A DNA stretch of 64,000 bases from Cyanobacteria bacterium REEB417 (GCA_018970945.1 JAGWVJ010000005.1:1-64000), one strand, 5' to 3'. Positions 27,517-36,499 are shown, counted from the first letter of the stretch. The notes: generated from the letters alone by a model not told the origin. Numbers and translations are program-made.

Positions 27517-28833
27517 TCAACCGGCCAGAAGCAACAGATTGGCGAAGGTGATGCCGTTCCAGAGGCTGTGCAGCAGGGCACTGGCGCCAAGCCGACCGCT
27601 CTGGAGCCGTAACCAGCCCAGACCGAGCCCCAGCACGAACAGTGGGGCCAGCTCTCCCAGACTGAGGTGGGCCAGGGCAAAGAACGCCGCGCTTGCCAGC
27701 ACCGCCGCACCCTGGCCCCAGTGACGGGCCAGCACCGGCAGCAGGACCCCACGAAACAGGGTTTCCTCAAACAGCGGCGCCAGAATCAGGGCGGTGGAGG
27801 CCAGCAGCGCCAGCGCCAGTGGATTGGCGTTGGTGAGCACCATGTCCAGCAGAGGATTGCTGCCTGCCGGATTGGGCCAGAGGTGCTGGAGCACCCAGCC
27901 GGTGAGCGCCACCAGCGGCAACACCATCAACAGCCCGGCACCAGCCCAGGGGATGGTGTGACGCAGCGGCAGCCAGTTCCATTGCAGCCAGCCGCCGCGG
28001 GGGGCCGGCCCCCGCTGGCGCAGGAACGCGAACAGGATCAGCAGCGGGCCCAGCATCAGGGTTGCGTAGAGCAGCAGCACCGACAACGCCTGTTGCAGCG
28101 CGGGGTCATCAGCCAGGGGCGCCAGGGCTCGGCTGAGCAGTGGACCCAGCAACAACGGTGTCACCAGCTCACCGAGCACCACGAAGCCGCCGGCCACCAC
28201 CAGAGCGACCTCGATGGGCGACAGCTCCGGTCCCTGCAATGGAGCCACCGGGGCCAGCCGTCCCTGCCGCCAGAGCCACAGCTGACGCAGCAGCAGCAAC
28301 ACGCCCAGCAGCATCAGAACGATGGGTGCCAGGGTGATCAGCAGCAGGCGACGCAGGGCCGCACCGGCCACCACCGGTTGTGAGCACTGGGACCTGGGGC
28401 GCCCCGCGAGTTCGCACTGCAGGCGTTGCTGCAGTGGCGAGAGCTGCGGCGCCGGTGGCAGCTCGCCGTTGGGCAGACCCGCCAGGATCTGCCTGGCCTG
28501 CTGCGGTCGACCCATGAGTTGTTCGAGCAAACCCCAGGTGGTGAGCTGGGGGTCGGGCAATGGGGTCGCGGCTGCAGCACCTGCTGCAGCCAGCCGTTGC
28601 CTGAGCTGGGCAAGCGGATCACCGCCGAGCAGCGGTGCGCGCCAGGGGGCAGGCACTGCTGGCTCAGCCAGCGCTGCGAGCTCCAGTTGCCTGAGCTCCA
28701 GTGCATCGCCGACCGACGGTCGCGTCAGGCTGCCGGCCAGTCCGTTGAGCCAGAGCAGGCCGCACAGCAGCAGGCTGATCAGCGCCAGCAGCCCCTTGGG
28801 GCTGCGCCAGGTGTCGGCCGGTTGGGTTCCCAT
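27517..28833 (-). CDS. CPBP-family intramembrane metalloprotease
   Basis: 438-residue membrane protein with an N-terminal helix, a Pro/Gln-rich soluble stretch of roughly 130 residues, then about seven to eight helices. The CPBP (Rce1-like) motifs are in the C-terminal third: EETLFRG (EExxxR), FFALAHL (FxxxH) and HSLWNGITF (HxxxN). Relatives cleave CaaX-type or other membrane proteins; the substrate here is unknown. The long soluble insert after the first helix is found in cyanobacterial members. The ATG at 28833 is chosen; it is divergent from the phosphatase gene over 96 bases. Confidence 0.88.
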   Translation of the reverse strand: MGTQPADTWRSPKGLLALISLLLCGLLWLNGLAGSLTRPSVGDALELRQLELAALAEPAVPAPWRAPLLGGDPLAQLRQRLAAAGAAAATPLPDPQLTTWGLLEQLMGRPQQARQILAGLPNGELPPAPQLSPLQQRLQCELAGRPRSQCSQPVVAGAALRRLLLITLAPIVLMLLGVLLLLRQLWLWRQGRLAPVAPLQGPELSPIEVALVVAGGFVVLGELVTPLLLGPLLSRALAPLADDPALQQALSVLLLYATLMLGPLLILFAFLRQRGPAPRGGWLQWNWLPLRHTIPWAGAGLLMVLPLVALTGWVLQHLWPNPAGSNPLLDMVLTNANPLALALLASTALILAPLFEETLFRGVLLPVLARHWGQGAAVLASAAFFALAHLSLGELAPLFVLGLGLGWLRLQSGRLGASALLHSLWNGITFANLLLLAG

Positions 28834-28929
28834 CGTGCGATTCTCCACCGCCGCTACGGGACCTGGGGCCAGCGGTGAGGTCTGCCACAACGTGCTCTCA
28901 TACAGTGTTGCGCCAGCAGCTGCCTGACT

Positions 28930-30261
28930 GTGTCGCTACGGCTTGTGTTGGTTCGCCACGGGCTCAGCAGCTTCAACACCGAGCAGCGGATCCAGGGTCG
29001 CGATGACCTCTCCTGCCTGACCGAAGAGGGCTTCAGGCAGGCGCGCGCCACCGGAGCGGCACTCAAGGATCTAGCCATCGATGCCGCCCTCACCTCACCC
29101 CTGCGGCGCGCCCTGGACACGGCCAGCGCCCTGCTTGAGACCCAGGGCCAGGGGTTGGTCGCCACCGCCGAGTCCCTGCTGCTGGAAATCGATCTGGAAC
29201 CCTGGAGCGGGCTGCTGCGGCAGGAGGTCAAGGAGCGCTTTCCCAGCGAAGAGCAGGGCTGGCGCACGGCGCCACAGGATCTGGAGCTCTGCCGCGCTGA
29301 CGGCAGTCGCTACAACCCTCTGGCCGAGCTCATGGTTCAAGCCGGCACATTGCGCCAACGCCTGCTCGCACCACTGCAGGGCGCAGCAGCCGACGCAGCC
29401 CCGCGCACGGTGCTGCTGGTGGGGCATAACGCCGTTCTGCGGGCGCTGGTGCTGCAGCTGCTGGGCCTGCCGGCCAGCCACTTCCGCAGGCTGCGCATCG
29501 ACAATGCGTCGATCTCGGTGTTCAACCTCGCAGGCGATGGCAGCGTGCAGGTGGAGTCACTCAACGGCTGCGGACATCTGGGCGGTTCGCTGCCCGCCAA
29601 GGGTTCAGGGCAACGGCTGGTGCTGGTGCGCCACGGCGAGACCGACTGGAACCGGCAGGGTCGCTTTCAGGGGCAGATCGACATTCCTCTCAATGCCAAC
29701 GGGCAGGCCCAGGCCGAGGCGGCGGCCCAGGGTCTGGCCGATGTGCACCTGGACCGTGCCTACACCAGCGCGATGGCCCGACCGCGCCAGACCGCAGAAG
29801 CGATCCTGCGCTGTCATCCCGGCGTACCCCTGACCAGCACCCGCGGGTTGGTCGAAATCGGGCATGGCCTCTGGGAGGGTCAGCTCGAAGCGGAGATCGC
29901 CGCGAGCTGGCCCCAACTGCTGGCCGACTGGAAGGTCAGGCCCGAAACCGTGGAGATGCCTGAAGGCGAGACGCTGCAGCAGGTCTGGGACCGTTCGCTC
30001 GCTTGCTGGCAAACCATCGTCGCCGGGCTGCGCTGCGATGAAACGGCATTGGTGGTGGCCCATGACGCGGTCAACAAGACGATCCTGTGCGCCCTGCTGG
30101 GGCTGGCCCCCGGAGACATCTGGGCCATCAAGCAAGGAAACGGCGGCATCTCCGTGATCGACTATCCCTCGGGAGCATCCGGTGATCCGGTGGTGACGGC
30201 CTTGAACCTCACCCATCATCTTGGAGGTGTACTCGATCGCACGGCCGCAGGAGCTCTCTGA
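28930..30261 (+). CDS. Two-domain histidine phosphatase (phosphoglycerate-mutase family)
   Basis: 443 residues containing two complete histidine-phosphatase domains in tandem. The first has LVRHGLSSFN at about 7-16 and LLVGHNAVLRALV for the second catalytic His. The second, from about 228, has LVLVRHGETDWN, EIGHGLWEG and VVAHDAVNKTI. Both keep the RHG phospho-acceptor, so both may be active. Related cyanobacterial proteins act as phosphoserine phosphatases rather than mutases, so the substrate should be left open. The GTG at 28930 is used. The dihydroorotase-like gene follows after 39 bases. Confidence 0.88.
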   Translation: MSLRLVLVRHGLSSFNTEQRIQGRDDLSCLTEEGFRQARATGAALKDLAIDAALTSPLRRALDTASALLETQGQGLVATAESLLLEIDLEPWSGLLRQEVKERFPSEEQGWRTAPQDLELCRADGSRYNPLAELMVQAGTLRQRLLAPLQGAAADAAPRTVLLVGHNAVLRALVLQLLGLPASHFRRLRIDNASISVFNLAGDGSVQVESLNGCGHLGGSLPAKGSGQRLVLVRHGETDWNRQGRFQGQIDIPLNANGQAQAEAAAQGLADVHLDRAYTSAMARPRQTAEAILRCHPGVPLTSTRGLVEIGHGLWEGQLEAEIAASWPQLLADWKVRPETVEMPEGETLQQVWDRSLACWQTIVAGLRCDETALVVAHDAVNKTILCALLGLAPGDIWAIKQGNGGISVIDYPSGASGDPVVTALNLTHHLGGVLDRTAAGAL

Positions 30262-30300
30262 GCCCGCGGCGGCCGGCGATTGTCAGCCGACCCGCAGCCA

Positions 30301-31581
30301 ATGCCCCAAGCGCCGCTCTGGCTTCAGAACCTCACCGTGGTGCGGGGTCCCGCTCAGACCATGGCCCACGCCGAAGCGCTGCTGGGAAGCGACGGCTTGC
30401 TGCTGGGCCTTGATCAGGAGGCCGCCGTTGAGGCACAACGGCTGGAACTGACCCCGATCCAGGCCGAAGGCTGGGTGCTGGGCCCAAGCCTGGTGGATCC
30501 CCACAGCGTGTTGGAGAACCCCCTGCTGGGGCGGGCCGAAACCCTTTCCAGCCTGTTGCGGGCAGCGGCCCAGGGGGGCTACGGGCAGGTGGCCCTGCTG
30601 CCCTGGGCCGATCCACCCCGGGACCACCCCGATCGCCTGCAGCTGCCCAACCAGAGGCCAGCCCCTCGGGTGCACCTCTGGGGCAGCCTGGATCGGGACG
30701 CAGGGGGCCAGGAGCTGTCGCCCCATAGCGAATTGCTGGCGGCCGGGGCCGTCGGCCTGGCCTCGGCCGCTGTGCTGCCCACATCGGTGCTGCTGGAGCG
30801 CAGCCTGCAACTGGGAGAACTCGGGGATCATCCGCTGCTGCTGGCCCCCCGCTGCCGCAACCTTGCCGCAGGCGGCCTGGTGCGCCAGCGGGTCGAGGCG
30901 CTGCGGGGCGGCTGGCCTCCTGATCCGAGCTGCAGTGAGACGCTGCCCCTTGCCACGGTGCTGCAGCTGCAACAGGCCCACCAGCGGCGTCGGCTGGTGG
31001 CCATGAATCTCTCCACAGCCGAGGGGGTCGCTGCGCTGCGCGGCAGTGCGGTCAGACCCCAGGCCACGGTGCACTGGTGGCAACTCGTCAATGACAGCGG
31101 CCGGTTGCATCCCACGGCCGGGGGCTGGCGGATCGAGCCGCCCCTGGGTGGGCCCGGCGATCGTCAGGCCCTGGTGGAGGGCCTGGCCGACGGGCTGATT
31201 ACGGCAGTGGCCGTGCACCACCAGGCGCTCGATGCCGAAGAACAGCTGCTGCCGATCGATCAACGCCGTGCCGGGCTTGCCGGCCACGGCATCGCCCTGC
31301 CCCTGCTCTGGCAGGCCCTTGTGGTGGAGCAGGGCTGGTCCCTGCAGCAACTCTGGCAAGCCCTCTGCTGGGGGCCGTGCGCCCTGCTGGGCCAGGAGCC
31401 TGAACAGCTCAGCAGCGGCAGCCGGCAATGGCTGCTGTTTGACCCTGGGGCCCAGTGGTGCTGGACCCGGGAACGCAGCGGCTCCCTGGCGGCCAATCAA
31501 CCCCTGAACGACGGCACAAGGGTCTGCGGCAGGGTGCGGGCCTGCGGGACGCTGGCACCCGCCGACTGGCAGCTCGACTGA
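30301..31581 (+). CDS. Dihydroorotase-like protein lacking metal-site residues
   Basis: 426-residue amidohydrolase-fold protein resembling PyrC/PyrX-type dihydroorotases: GWVLGPSLVDPHSVLENPLL, then AAAQGGYGQVALLPWADPP, and near the end LADGLITAVAVHHQALDAEE. In active enzymes the first block reads DxHxHxRxPG and the last has the catalytic Asp in DHAP; here HxH is HSV and Asp is replaced (VHH). It is probably a non-catalytic homologue. In some bacteria such pseudo-dihydroorotases bind and support aspartate transcarbamoylase, a plausible role here. The ATG at 30301 is used. Confidence 0.82.
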   Translation: MPQAPLWLQNLTVVRGPAQTMAHAEALLGSDGLLLGLDQEAAVEAQRLELTPIQAEGWVLGPSLVDPHSVLENPLLGRAETLSSLLRAAAQGGYGQVALLPWADPPRDHPDRLQLPNQRPAPRVHLWGSLDRDAGGQELSPHSELLAAGAVGLASAAVLPTSVLLERSLQLGELGDHPLLLAPRCRNLAAGGLVRQRVEALRGGWPPDPSCSETLPLATVLQLQQAHQRRRLVAMNLSTAEGVAALRGSAVRPQATVHWWQLVNDSGRLHPTAGGWRIEPPLGGPGDRQALVEGLADGLITAVAVHHQALDAEEQLLPIDQRRAGLAGHGIALPLLWQALVVEQGWSLQQLWQALCWGPCALLGQEPEQLSSGSRQWLLFDPGAQWCWTRERSGSLAANQPLNDGTRVCGRVRACGTLAPADWQLD

Positions 31582-31599
31582 ACGACCGGGCGGCTCGGC

Positions 31600-32295
31600 T
31601 CAGAGCTGACCGGCTCGATCAAACGGGAACAGGCGCCAGAACGCCCGTCCCAGAATCTGCTGATCGGGCAGCAACGGGCCACCGGGCCAGAAGCGGGCAT
31701 CCCAGCTGTTGGAACGGTTGTCGCCCAGCACCACCACATGGGCGGGGGGCACCACAACATCAAGGGTCTTGCAGCCGCTGAGGCTGCTGCCGTCATGGGA
31801 GCAGTACCGGGTGACGTAGGGCTCCCTGAGGGGTTGGCCATTGATGGTCACCCGACCGGTGGGATCCACGCTGATGCGTTCGCCCGGAAGGGCGACCACA
31901 CGCTTGATGAAGGCGTCACAGGCAGGGTTGCTGAGTCCGGGAATCCTGTTGAGCAACGGAATGTTGCTGGTCAAACAGTCGAGTGGGCTGACCCTGCGGC
32001 CGTCCGACAGCACCGGGTCAAAGGCATGGGGGGAGTGGAAGACCACGATCTCCCCACGGCGGGGCAGCCGCGTGCGGTAGCTGAGCTTTTCCACCAGCAG
32101 CCGATCCTGAATCTGCAGTCCCGGCAGCATCGAACCCGAAGGGATGTAGCGCGCCTCGACCAGAAGGTGCCGGATGCCCAGGGCCACCGTCAGGGTGATC
32201 AGCACGGTGCGCCAGAAGGGCCAGACGCTCTCCTTGGCCTGCGCACCTGCAGAGCCGTCAACCGGTGGAGGTGGATCGCCGCTGAGATCAGCCAA
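31600..32295 (-). CDS. lepB: Signal peptidase I
   Basis: Removes signal peptides from exported proteins at the outer face of the cytoplasmic or thylakoid membrane. The 231-residue protein has one N-terminal membrane helix (FWRTVLITLTVALGIRHLLV), the nucleophile Ser55 in PSGSM, the general base Lys131 in FIKRVVALPGE and the box GDNRSNSWDAR. An insertion of about 25 residues between the Ser and Lys regions (around DCLTSNIPLLNRIPG) is seen in cyanobacterial forms. It is divergent from the membrane-protein gene across about 40 bases. Confidence 0.96.
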   Translation of the reverse strand: MADLSGDPPPPVDGSAGAQAKESVWPFWRTVLITLTVALGIRHLLVEARYIPSGSMLPGLQIQDRLLVEKLSYRTRLPRRGEIVVFHSPHAFDPVLSDGRRVSPLDCLTSNIPLLNRIPGLSNPACDAFIKRVVALPGERISVDPTGRVTINGQPLREPYVTRYCSHDGSSLSGCKTLDVVVPPAHVVVLGDNRSNSWDARFWPGGPLLPDQQILGRAFWRLFPFDRAGQL

Positions 32296-32336
32296 AGAAA
32301 GGGACGCTTGTGGGAGAGGAAGACGGCAGATTAGGC

Positions 32337-33881
32337 ATGCATCGCCCCTTTGCCGCCATGGCCCGACCGCGTTGGCATGGGTTTCGTCCCACCCCGCGCC
32401 ACGGCCTGGCCCGCGCGTGGGATCGTTTTGTGGCGATCTGGGCCGGCATCAACCTGCTCTGGGTGGCGTTTGATCTGAGCTACGTGCCGCTGCGCAGCTT
32501 CTGGCTGCAGCGCAACCTGTACCCCCTGCCGGGAACCCCAGTGGTGATGGCTCTGGACTTCATGCCCGATGTGACGCCCTGGATCGATCCGATCAAGGGG
32601 ATCGAGCCCCACCGCGAGACCCAGGCCTATCTGACGCAGTTCGAGGTACTCGAGCGGGCGATGGCCCAGCCCCGGGAGGGCCCCCTCGACCCAAGGCAGC
32701 GGCAGCTGCTGGCACGCCAGGCGGAGCTCACCATCGCCATGGTCGAGAGCAACCCCTTTCTGGCATCCAATGCGGCAGGGACCCTCGAGAAGATCAAAAA
32801 CCGTCTCAGGGACAGGGCCGATCGCGATTCATCCAAAGCTGCTGCCGCCCAGCTTCTGAGTGAACCCTGGCTGCGGCAGCGGGGCTGGGAGCAGGAGCAA
32901 CGGTTCTGGCGGCAGCAGATTCTGCCGCTGGTGGCCACCAACTACTGGCGCTCGATCGACGAGAACGGACGCCCCACCGACCATGTCTGGCGCATCGACC
33001 TGCTGCTGTTCCAGAGCGTGTTCGCGCTGGACATCCTGCTGCGGGTCATCCGTCTGCGCCGTCGGTTGCCGGGCCTGAGCTGGCGCGATGCGATCCTGCG
33101 CCGCTGGATCGACCTGCCGTTGCTGTTGCCGTTCTGGCGTTGGCTGCGGTTGCTGCCCACCGTGGAGCGTCTGCAGACCAGCAAGCTGATCAACATCGAA
33201 CCGCTGCGTGCGGTGATCAGCCGTGCCGTGGTGGCGCTGCTGGCGCTCGAGCTGTTTGAGGTGCTGGCGCTGCAGCTGCTCGATGGCACCCAGTCGCTGT
33301 TGCGCTCGCGCGACTGGCCCCGCCGGATCCGGGGACTGCGCAGCCACCAGAGCGTCAGCAACGGCCAGGATCAGGAACTGGTGGCCCTGCTGCGCATCTG
33401 GGCCCCTCTGCTGTTGAGCCAGGTGGCTCCGCGGCTGGCGCCCGAACTGCAGGGCCTGCTGGCTTACAGCCTCAAGCAGAGCCTCGAGGGGGCGATGGTG
33501 CCTCCTCCCCTGCGCCAGTTGCAACCGCTGCTGCAGCTGGAATCGGGGTTGAGCCGGCAACTGGCCGGCAGCATGACCCGCAACCTGCTGGAGCTGTCAC
33601 GCAGCACCGGCAACCAACTCGGACGAACCGATACGGCCCAGCTGGAGCTGTTGCAGCGCACCATTGACCGCTTCTGGGAGGAGCTGGCCGCCGCCCTTGA
33701 TCAGGGCCCCGTCCTCAGCCAGACCCAGGAGCTGCTGAGCGCTCTGCTGGAGAGCTTGAAAGGGTCCTACCTGAACCAAATCAGCCGCTCAGGGGTGGCC
33801 TCGTTGATCGAAGAGCTGGACCTGCTGATGGCCCGCAACACCGGGCTCAGCCCAGAAGATCCTGCCACTCCTGGGGCCTGA
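32337..33881 (+). CDS. Conserved cyanobacterial membrane protein of unknown function
   Basis: 514 residues. One helix lies near the N-terminus (FVAIWAGINLLWVAFDLSYV), then a soluble helical stretch, then a membrane region (FQSVFALDILLRVIRLRRRL, WIDLPLLLPFWRWLRLLP, AVVALLALELFEVLALQLL) and a long C-terminal helical domain. The middle segment, with a helix before an Arg-rich link and a second helix preceded by Arg/Asp, faintly resembles the voltage-sensor part of cation channels. There is no pore motif, so this is not a confident match. The ATG at 32337 is used; GTG at 32310 is possible. The 3' end overlaps the convergent Spx-like gene by 35 bases. Confidence 0.75.
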   Translation: MHRPFAAMARPRWHGFRPTPRHGLARAWDRFVAIWAGINLLWVAFDLSYVPLRSFWLQRNLYPLPGTPVVMALDFMPDVTPWIDPIKGIEPHRETQAYLTQFEVLERAMAQPREGPLDPRQRQLLARQAELTIAMVESNPFLASNAAGTLEKIKNRLRDRADRDSSKAAAAQLLSEPWLRQRGWEQEQRFWRQQILPLVATNYWRSIDENGRPTDHVWRIDLLLFQSVFALDILLRVIRLRRRLPGLSWRDAILRRWIDLPLLLPFWRWLRLLPTVERLQTSKLINIEPLRAVISRAVVALLALELFEVLALQLLDGTQSLLRSRDWPRRIRGLRSHQSVSNGQDQELVALLRIWAPLLLSQVAPRLAPELQGLLAYSLKQSLEGAMVPPPLRQLQPLLQLESGLSRQLAGSMTRNLLELSRSTGNQLGRTDTAQLELLQRTIDRFWEELAAALDQGPVLSQTQELLSALLESLKGSYLNQISRSGVASLIEELDLLMARNTGLSPEDPATPGA

Positions 33882-34203
33882 AACCGGTCAGCACCCGCTG
33901 CTCACCCGTGGTGTCTGCGGCGATCAGCACGGGGCGCTTGATCAGGCGGCCATCGGCGGCCAGGACAGCAAGCAGCTGGGCGTCATCCATGGCGGCAACG
34001 GCCTGGGCTCCCAGAGCCCTGTAGCTCTGACCGCTGGTGTTCAGCAGACGCTTGCGACCCAGCTGCGCGAGGGCCAGGCTGAGTTCGGCGAGCGTTGGAG
34101 GCTGGGTGGTGATGTCGATGACATCATGGGCGAGCCGTTGATCGTTCAACCAGTCCTGGGCCTTGCGGCAGGTGCTGCAGGCCCGATAGCTGTAGAGCCT
34201 CAA
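33847..34203 (-). CDS. Spx/MgsR-like, ArsC-fold thiol regulator
   Basis: 118-residue thioredoxin-fold protein of the Spx/ArsC family with the redox pair CSTC at residues 9-12 and the usual LIKRPVLI strand near residue 87. Spx-type proteins bind RNA polymerase under thiol stress; ArsC-type ones reduce arsenate. The CxxC pair favours the Spx/MgsR side, but it cannot be settled by eye. A TTG at 34203 is taken as start because it overlaps the ferredoxin stop as TTGA and begins exactly at the fold (RLYSYRACSTC). Convergent overlap with the membrane-protein gene is 35 bases. Confidence 0.88.
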   Translation of the reverse strand: MRLYSYRACSTCRKAQDWLNDQRLAHDVIDITTQPPTLAELSLALAQLGRKRLLNTSGQSYRALGAQAVAAMDDAQLLAVLAADGRLIKRPVLIAADTTGEQRVLTGFRPQEWQDLLG

Positions 34204-34559
34204 CGCCCCACAAGTGACTTGAGTGCGCCGATCAGGCTGTTGGATCCCTTGCCAACGGCCTCGGCCGGGCGGGTGCGCACCGTCACATCACCATTGACAG
34301 TGGTGCGGCAGCTGAGGCGGAAGTTGGCGGGGCGATCGGCGAGGTAGACCTCTTCCACGTCGGAACGGGGGGAGAGATTTTGCATGCCCTCCACCACCTC
34401 CATCACACAGGTGCCGCATTGACCCAGGCCACCGCAGTTGTTGAGGTTGTTGAGGCCCTTGTAGGGATTGATGCCGGCATCGAGGGCGGCTTTGCGCAGA
34501 TTCGCACCCTCGATGCAACCGACTTGCTGGCCTTCCTGCTCGAAACGGATGGTGGGCAC
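34200..34559 (-). CDS. 2Fe-2S ferredoxin
   Basis: 119-residue plant-type ferredoxin with the cluster pattern C-x5-C-x2-C-x32-C (NNCGGLGQCGTC, then RLSCRTTV). It lacks the very acidic composition of the main photosynthetic PetF and has a basic C-terminus, so it is an alternative ferredoxin with an unknown partner. A GTG at 34559 is the start. The stop overlaps the Spx-like gene by four bases, so an electron carrier and a thiol regulator are co-translated, suggesting a redox-stress link. Confidence 0.93.
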   Translation of the reverse strand: MPTIRFEQEGQQVGCIEGANLRKAALDAGINPYKGLNNLNNCGGLGQCGTCVMEVVEGMQNLSPRSDVEEVYLADRPANFRLSCRTTVNGDVTVRTRPAEAVGKGSNSLIGALKSLVGR

Positions 34560-34690
34560 GGCTGCAATCGGGAGTACGGGCGCCGCCCAACTTAGGCCAC
34601 CCGTGCCTCACCCCCGCAACCACGACGATGCAGCCGCAACCTTCAGCTGCAATCTGGCGTGGCCCTCAGCGGGGTTCGGCCCTGCCGATA

Positions 34691-34710
34691 GCGTGGGGTC
34701 CACGCAAGGA
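34691..34710 (+). promoter_or_regulatory. Hairpin and ribosome-binding site before the methyltransferase gene
   Basis: GCGTGG-GGT-CCACGC (34691-34705) is a perfect stem with a 3-base loop directly followed by AAGGA (34706-34710), seven bases before the GTG at 34718. The Shine-Dalgarno-like AAGGA decides the start; the stem next to it could affect ribosome access. Confidence 0.5.
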
Positions 34711-34717
34711 AAACCCT

Positions 34718-35437
34718 GTGTCTGCGTCGAGCCCCGGCCGCTATGACCTGATTGTTCAACAGCTGGTGCCCGGCTATGCCAGCCTGGCCCGGCTGGCGGT
34801 GGCGCTGTTGTCGGCTTCTCCACTGGCGGGCCCCAGCGGAGCCTCGGTCTTGGTTGCAGGCTGTGGCACCGGCGCCGAGCTGCTGGAGGCAAGGGCTCAG
34901 CGGCCCGACTGGCGACTGCTGGCGATCGATCCCTCGGCCGCCATGCTGGAGGCGGCCCAGCAACGGCTGGCTGCAGCGACTCCAGATGGGGCGAGTGCCG
35001 CTGCTGCAACCCTGGCTGCACCGGAGAACCCGATCACCTGGCAACAGACCACGGTTGAAGCCCTCGAAGCGGACAACAGCCTGGATGGCGCCCTCTCGGT
35101 GCTGGTGATGCAGTCACTGCCCGATGACGGCACCAAGCTCGCCTTTTTGACAGCCCTGGCGAGGGCACTGCGGCCAGGTGGTCAGCTGGTGCTGGTGGAC
35201 CTGATGGCGCCCGAGCGCTCCCCACTGCTGCAGCAGGTCGATGCGGCCTGGGTTGGATTTCAGAAGGCCAGCGGAATAACCCTGGCCGAAGCCGCCGTAA
35301 CAGGACTCACCCAGGGCGTGCACCCGATCGGCGGTAGCCGGCTGGCCGCCCTGGTCGAAGCGGCGGGGTTCAGCGATCCCGCTCCGATCTTCCAGGCCCT
35401 GAGCGTGCAGGGCTACCTGCTGCAGAAGCTCCCCTGA
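34718..35437 (+). CDS. Class I SAM-dependent methyltransferase
   Basis: 239-residue methyltransferase with motif I VLVAGCGTGAELLEA near residue 45, an acidic IDPSAAML, and the late block RALRPGGQLVLVDLMAPE. The start YDLIVQQLVPGY resembles UbiE/arsenite-type small-molecule methyltransferases; the substrate is unknown. The GTG at 34718 is preferred because of the AAGGA site seven bases upstream and because the frame extension before it is not family-like. It stands alone, divergent from the ferredoxin gene. Confidence 0.85.
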   Translation: MSASSPGRYDLIVQQLVPGYASLARLAVALLSASPLAGPSGASVLVAGCGTGAELLEARAQRPDWRLLAIDPSAAMLEAAQQRLAAATPDGASAAAATLAAPENPITWQQTTVEALEADNSLDGALSVLVMQSLPDDGTKLAFLTALARALRPGGQLVLVDLMAPERSPLLQQVDAAWVGFQKASGITLAEAAVTGLTQGVHPIGGSRLAALVEAAGFSDPAPIFQALSVQGYLLQKLP

Positions 35438-35457
35438 GGAGGGGTGTGCACCGCTGA

Positions 35458-35832
35458 TCAATCAGACAGACGACGCAGATCGTGGCGACTGTCCCGCTGC
35501 CCACCATCGGCAGACAGGGTCTGGGGGAACTCTCGGTGCTGCCGGCTTCCGAGCACCGTTGCCAGGGGAACCACCACGGTGGCCAGCGCGATCAGCGGGC
35601 CCAGGATCCAGGGCAGCAGCTGGGCTTCGACCGGGCTCCTACTGTGAGGTACCTCATCGGAATCGGAACATTGCTCCGTCAGGACGGTGTCACTCGAATC
35701 ACGGGCCGGGGGCGTCGCGGGGGCTGAAGCCATCAGCGTTCCTGTAGCCGAGATCATCGGATGATCGGTTGCCAAGTGATGCGCTGCAGGAGCTGACGCC
35801 GTTGCCGCCGTTGCCGGCAGACCTTCGTTCAT
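35458..35832 (-). CDS. Hypothetical protein with one membrane helix
   Basis: 124 residues; a Ser/Ala/Pro-rich, probably disordered N-terminal part, then a single strongly hydrophobic segment (LPWILGPLIALATVVVPLAT) and a charged tail with Arg/Asp repeats. No family is recognised. The start is uncertain (ATG at 35832; ATG codons further in at residues 26 and 34 would shorten only the disordered part). Its stop lies 20 bases from the convergent methyltransferase stop. Confidence 0.55.
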   Translation of the reverse strand: MNEGLPATAATASAPAAHHLATDHPMISATGTLMASAPATPPARDSSDTVLTEQCSDSDEVPHSRSPVEAQLLPWILGPLIALATVVVPLATVLGSRQHREFPQTLSADGGQRDSRHDLRRLSD

Positions 35833-35880
35833 GTGGACGAAACCTTACAGCAACCGACCTGGCCCAGGGTTACGGGGTCC

Positions 35881-36360
35881 TCAGGCCGCCGGGCGACTCT
35901 GTTCGTGATGATCCCGCCGGATGGAGATCTCGGTGGGACGGGACTCGAACTGATCGAGACGTTCACGAATCCCCCGAAGCTCCTCAAGAATCGAGGCCAG
36001 CAACTGCTGTGTTGCCGTGGAGGGCGAATTGAGAACCTCAACCGTCACCTCCTTGATCCTCAGCACATCCCTGGCAAAGCGGGCGACCTCGTTGGGGTGG
36101 AACAACAGGGGGTCCTTCTGGTCGCTGCGGTATTCGGGGTTCAGCCGACGCGGGTTGAAGGGCGGGTTGAGGTTGCGCGGATCCGTGTTGGTGTAGCGGT
36201 AGACCGAAGCCCGGGAGCGGTTGAGTGATTTCTGAACGTCATCAATGCCGATGAGGGCATCGCCATCACCGGCATCGGAGGGAACTGGTGATGGCAGCGA
36301 TGCCACGGTGTCTGCTGTGCCGACGCCCAGGCCGCCAGAATGCATGGTCTGGGCAAACAT
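35881..36360 (-). CDS. Conserved cyanobacterial protein, possibly DNA-binding
   Basis: 159 residues. The middle reads IDDVQKSLNRSRASVYRYTN, which looks like a helix-turn-helix of MerR/resolvase-like excisionase type. It is followed by a conserved Asn/Pro/Arg-rich block (DPRNLNPPFNPRRLNPEYRS) and the helix LLASILEELRGIRERLDQFE. The C-terminal part may be a short coiled coil for dimerisation. I recognise the pattern as conserved in picocyanobacteria but know no function. It is upstream of and divergent from proS across 139 bases. Confidence 0.72.
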   Translation of the reverse strand: MFAQTMHSGGLGVGTADTVASLPSPVPSDAGDGDALIGIDDVQKSLNRSRASVYRYTNTDPRNLNPPFNPRRLNPEYRSDQKDPLLFHPNEVARFARDVLRIKEVTVEVLNSPSTATQQLLASILEELRGIRERLDQFESRPTEISIRRDHHEQSRPAA

Positions 36361-36499
36361 GAGACGGCACTGGGAAGATTAGGACGGCAGGACCCTACCA
36401 GAGGTTTCCTGACCCTGCAGCGGCGCTGTCCAGCTGGTGAACCTGCCCAGCGCCCCATGCTGGGAGTGATAGCTTCCGGCCACCTGATCCGTGGATGCC

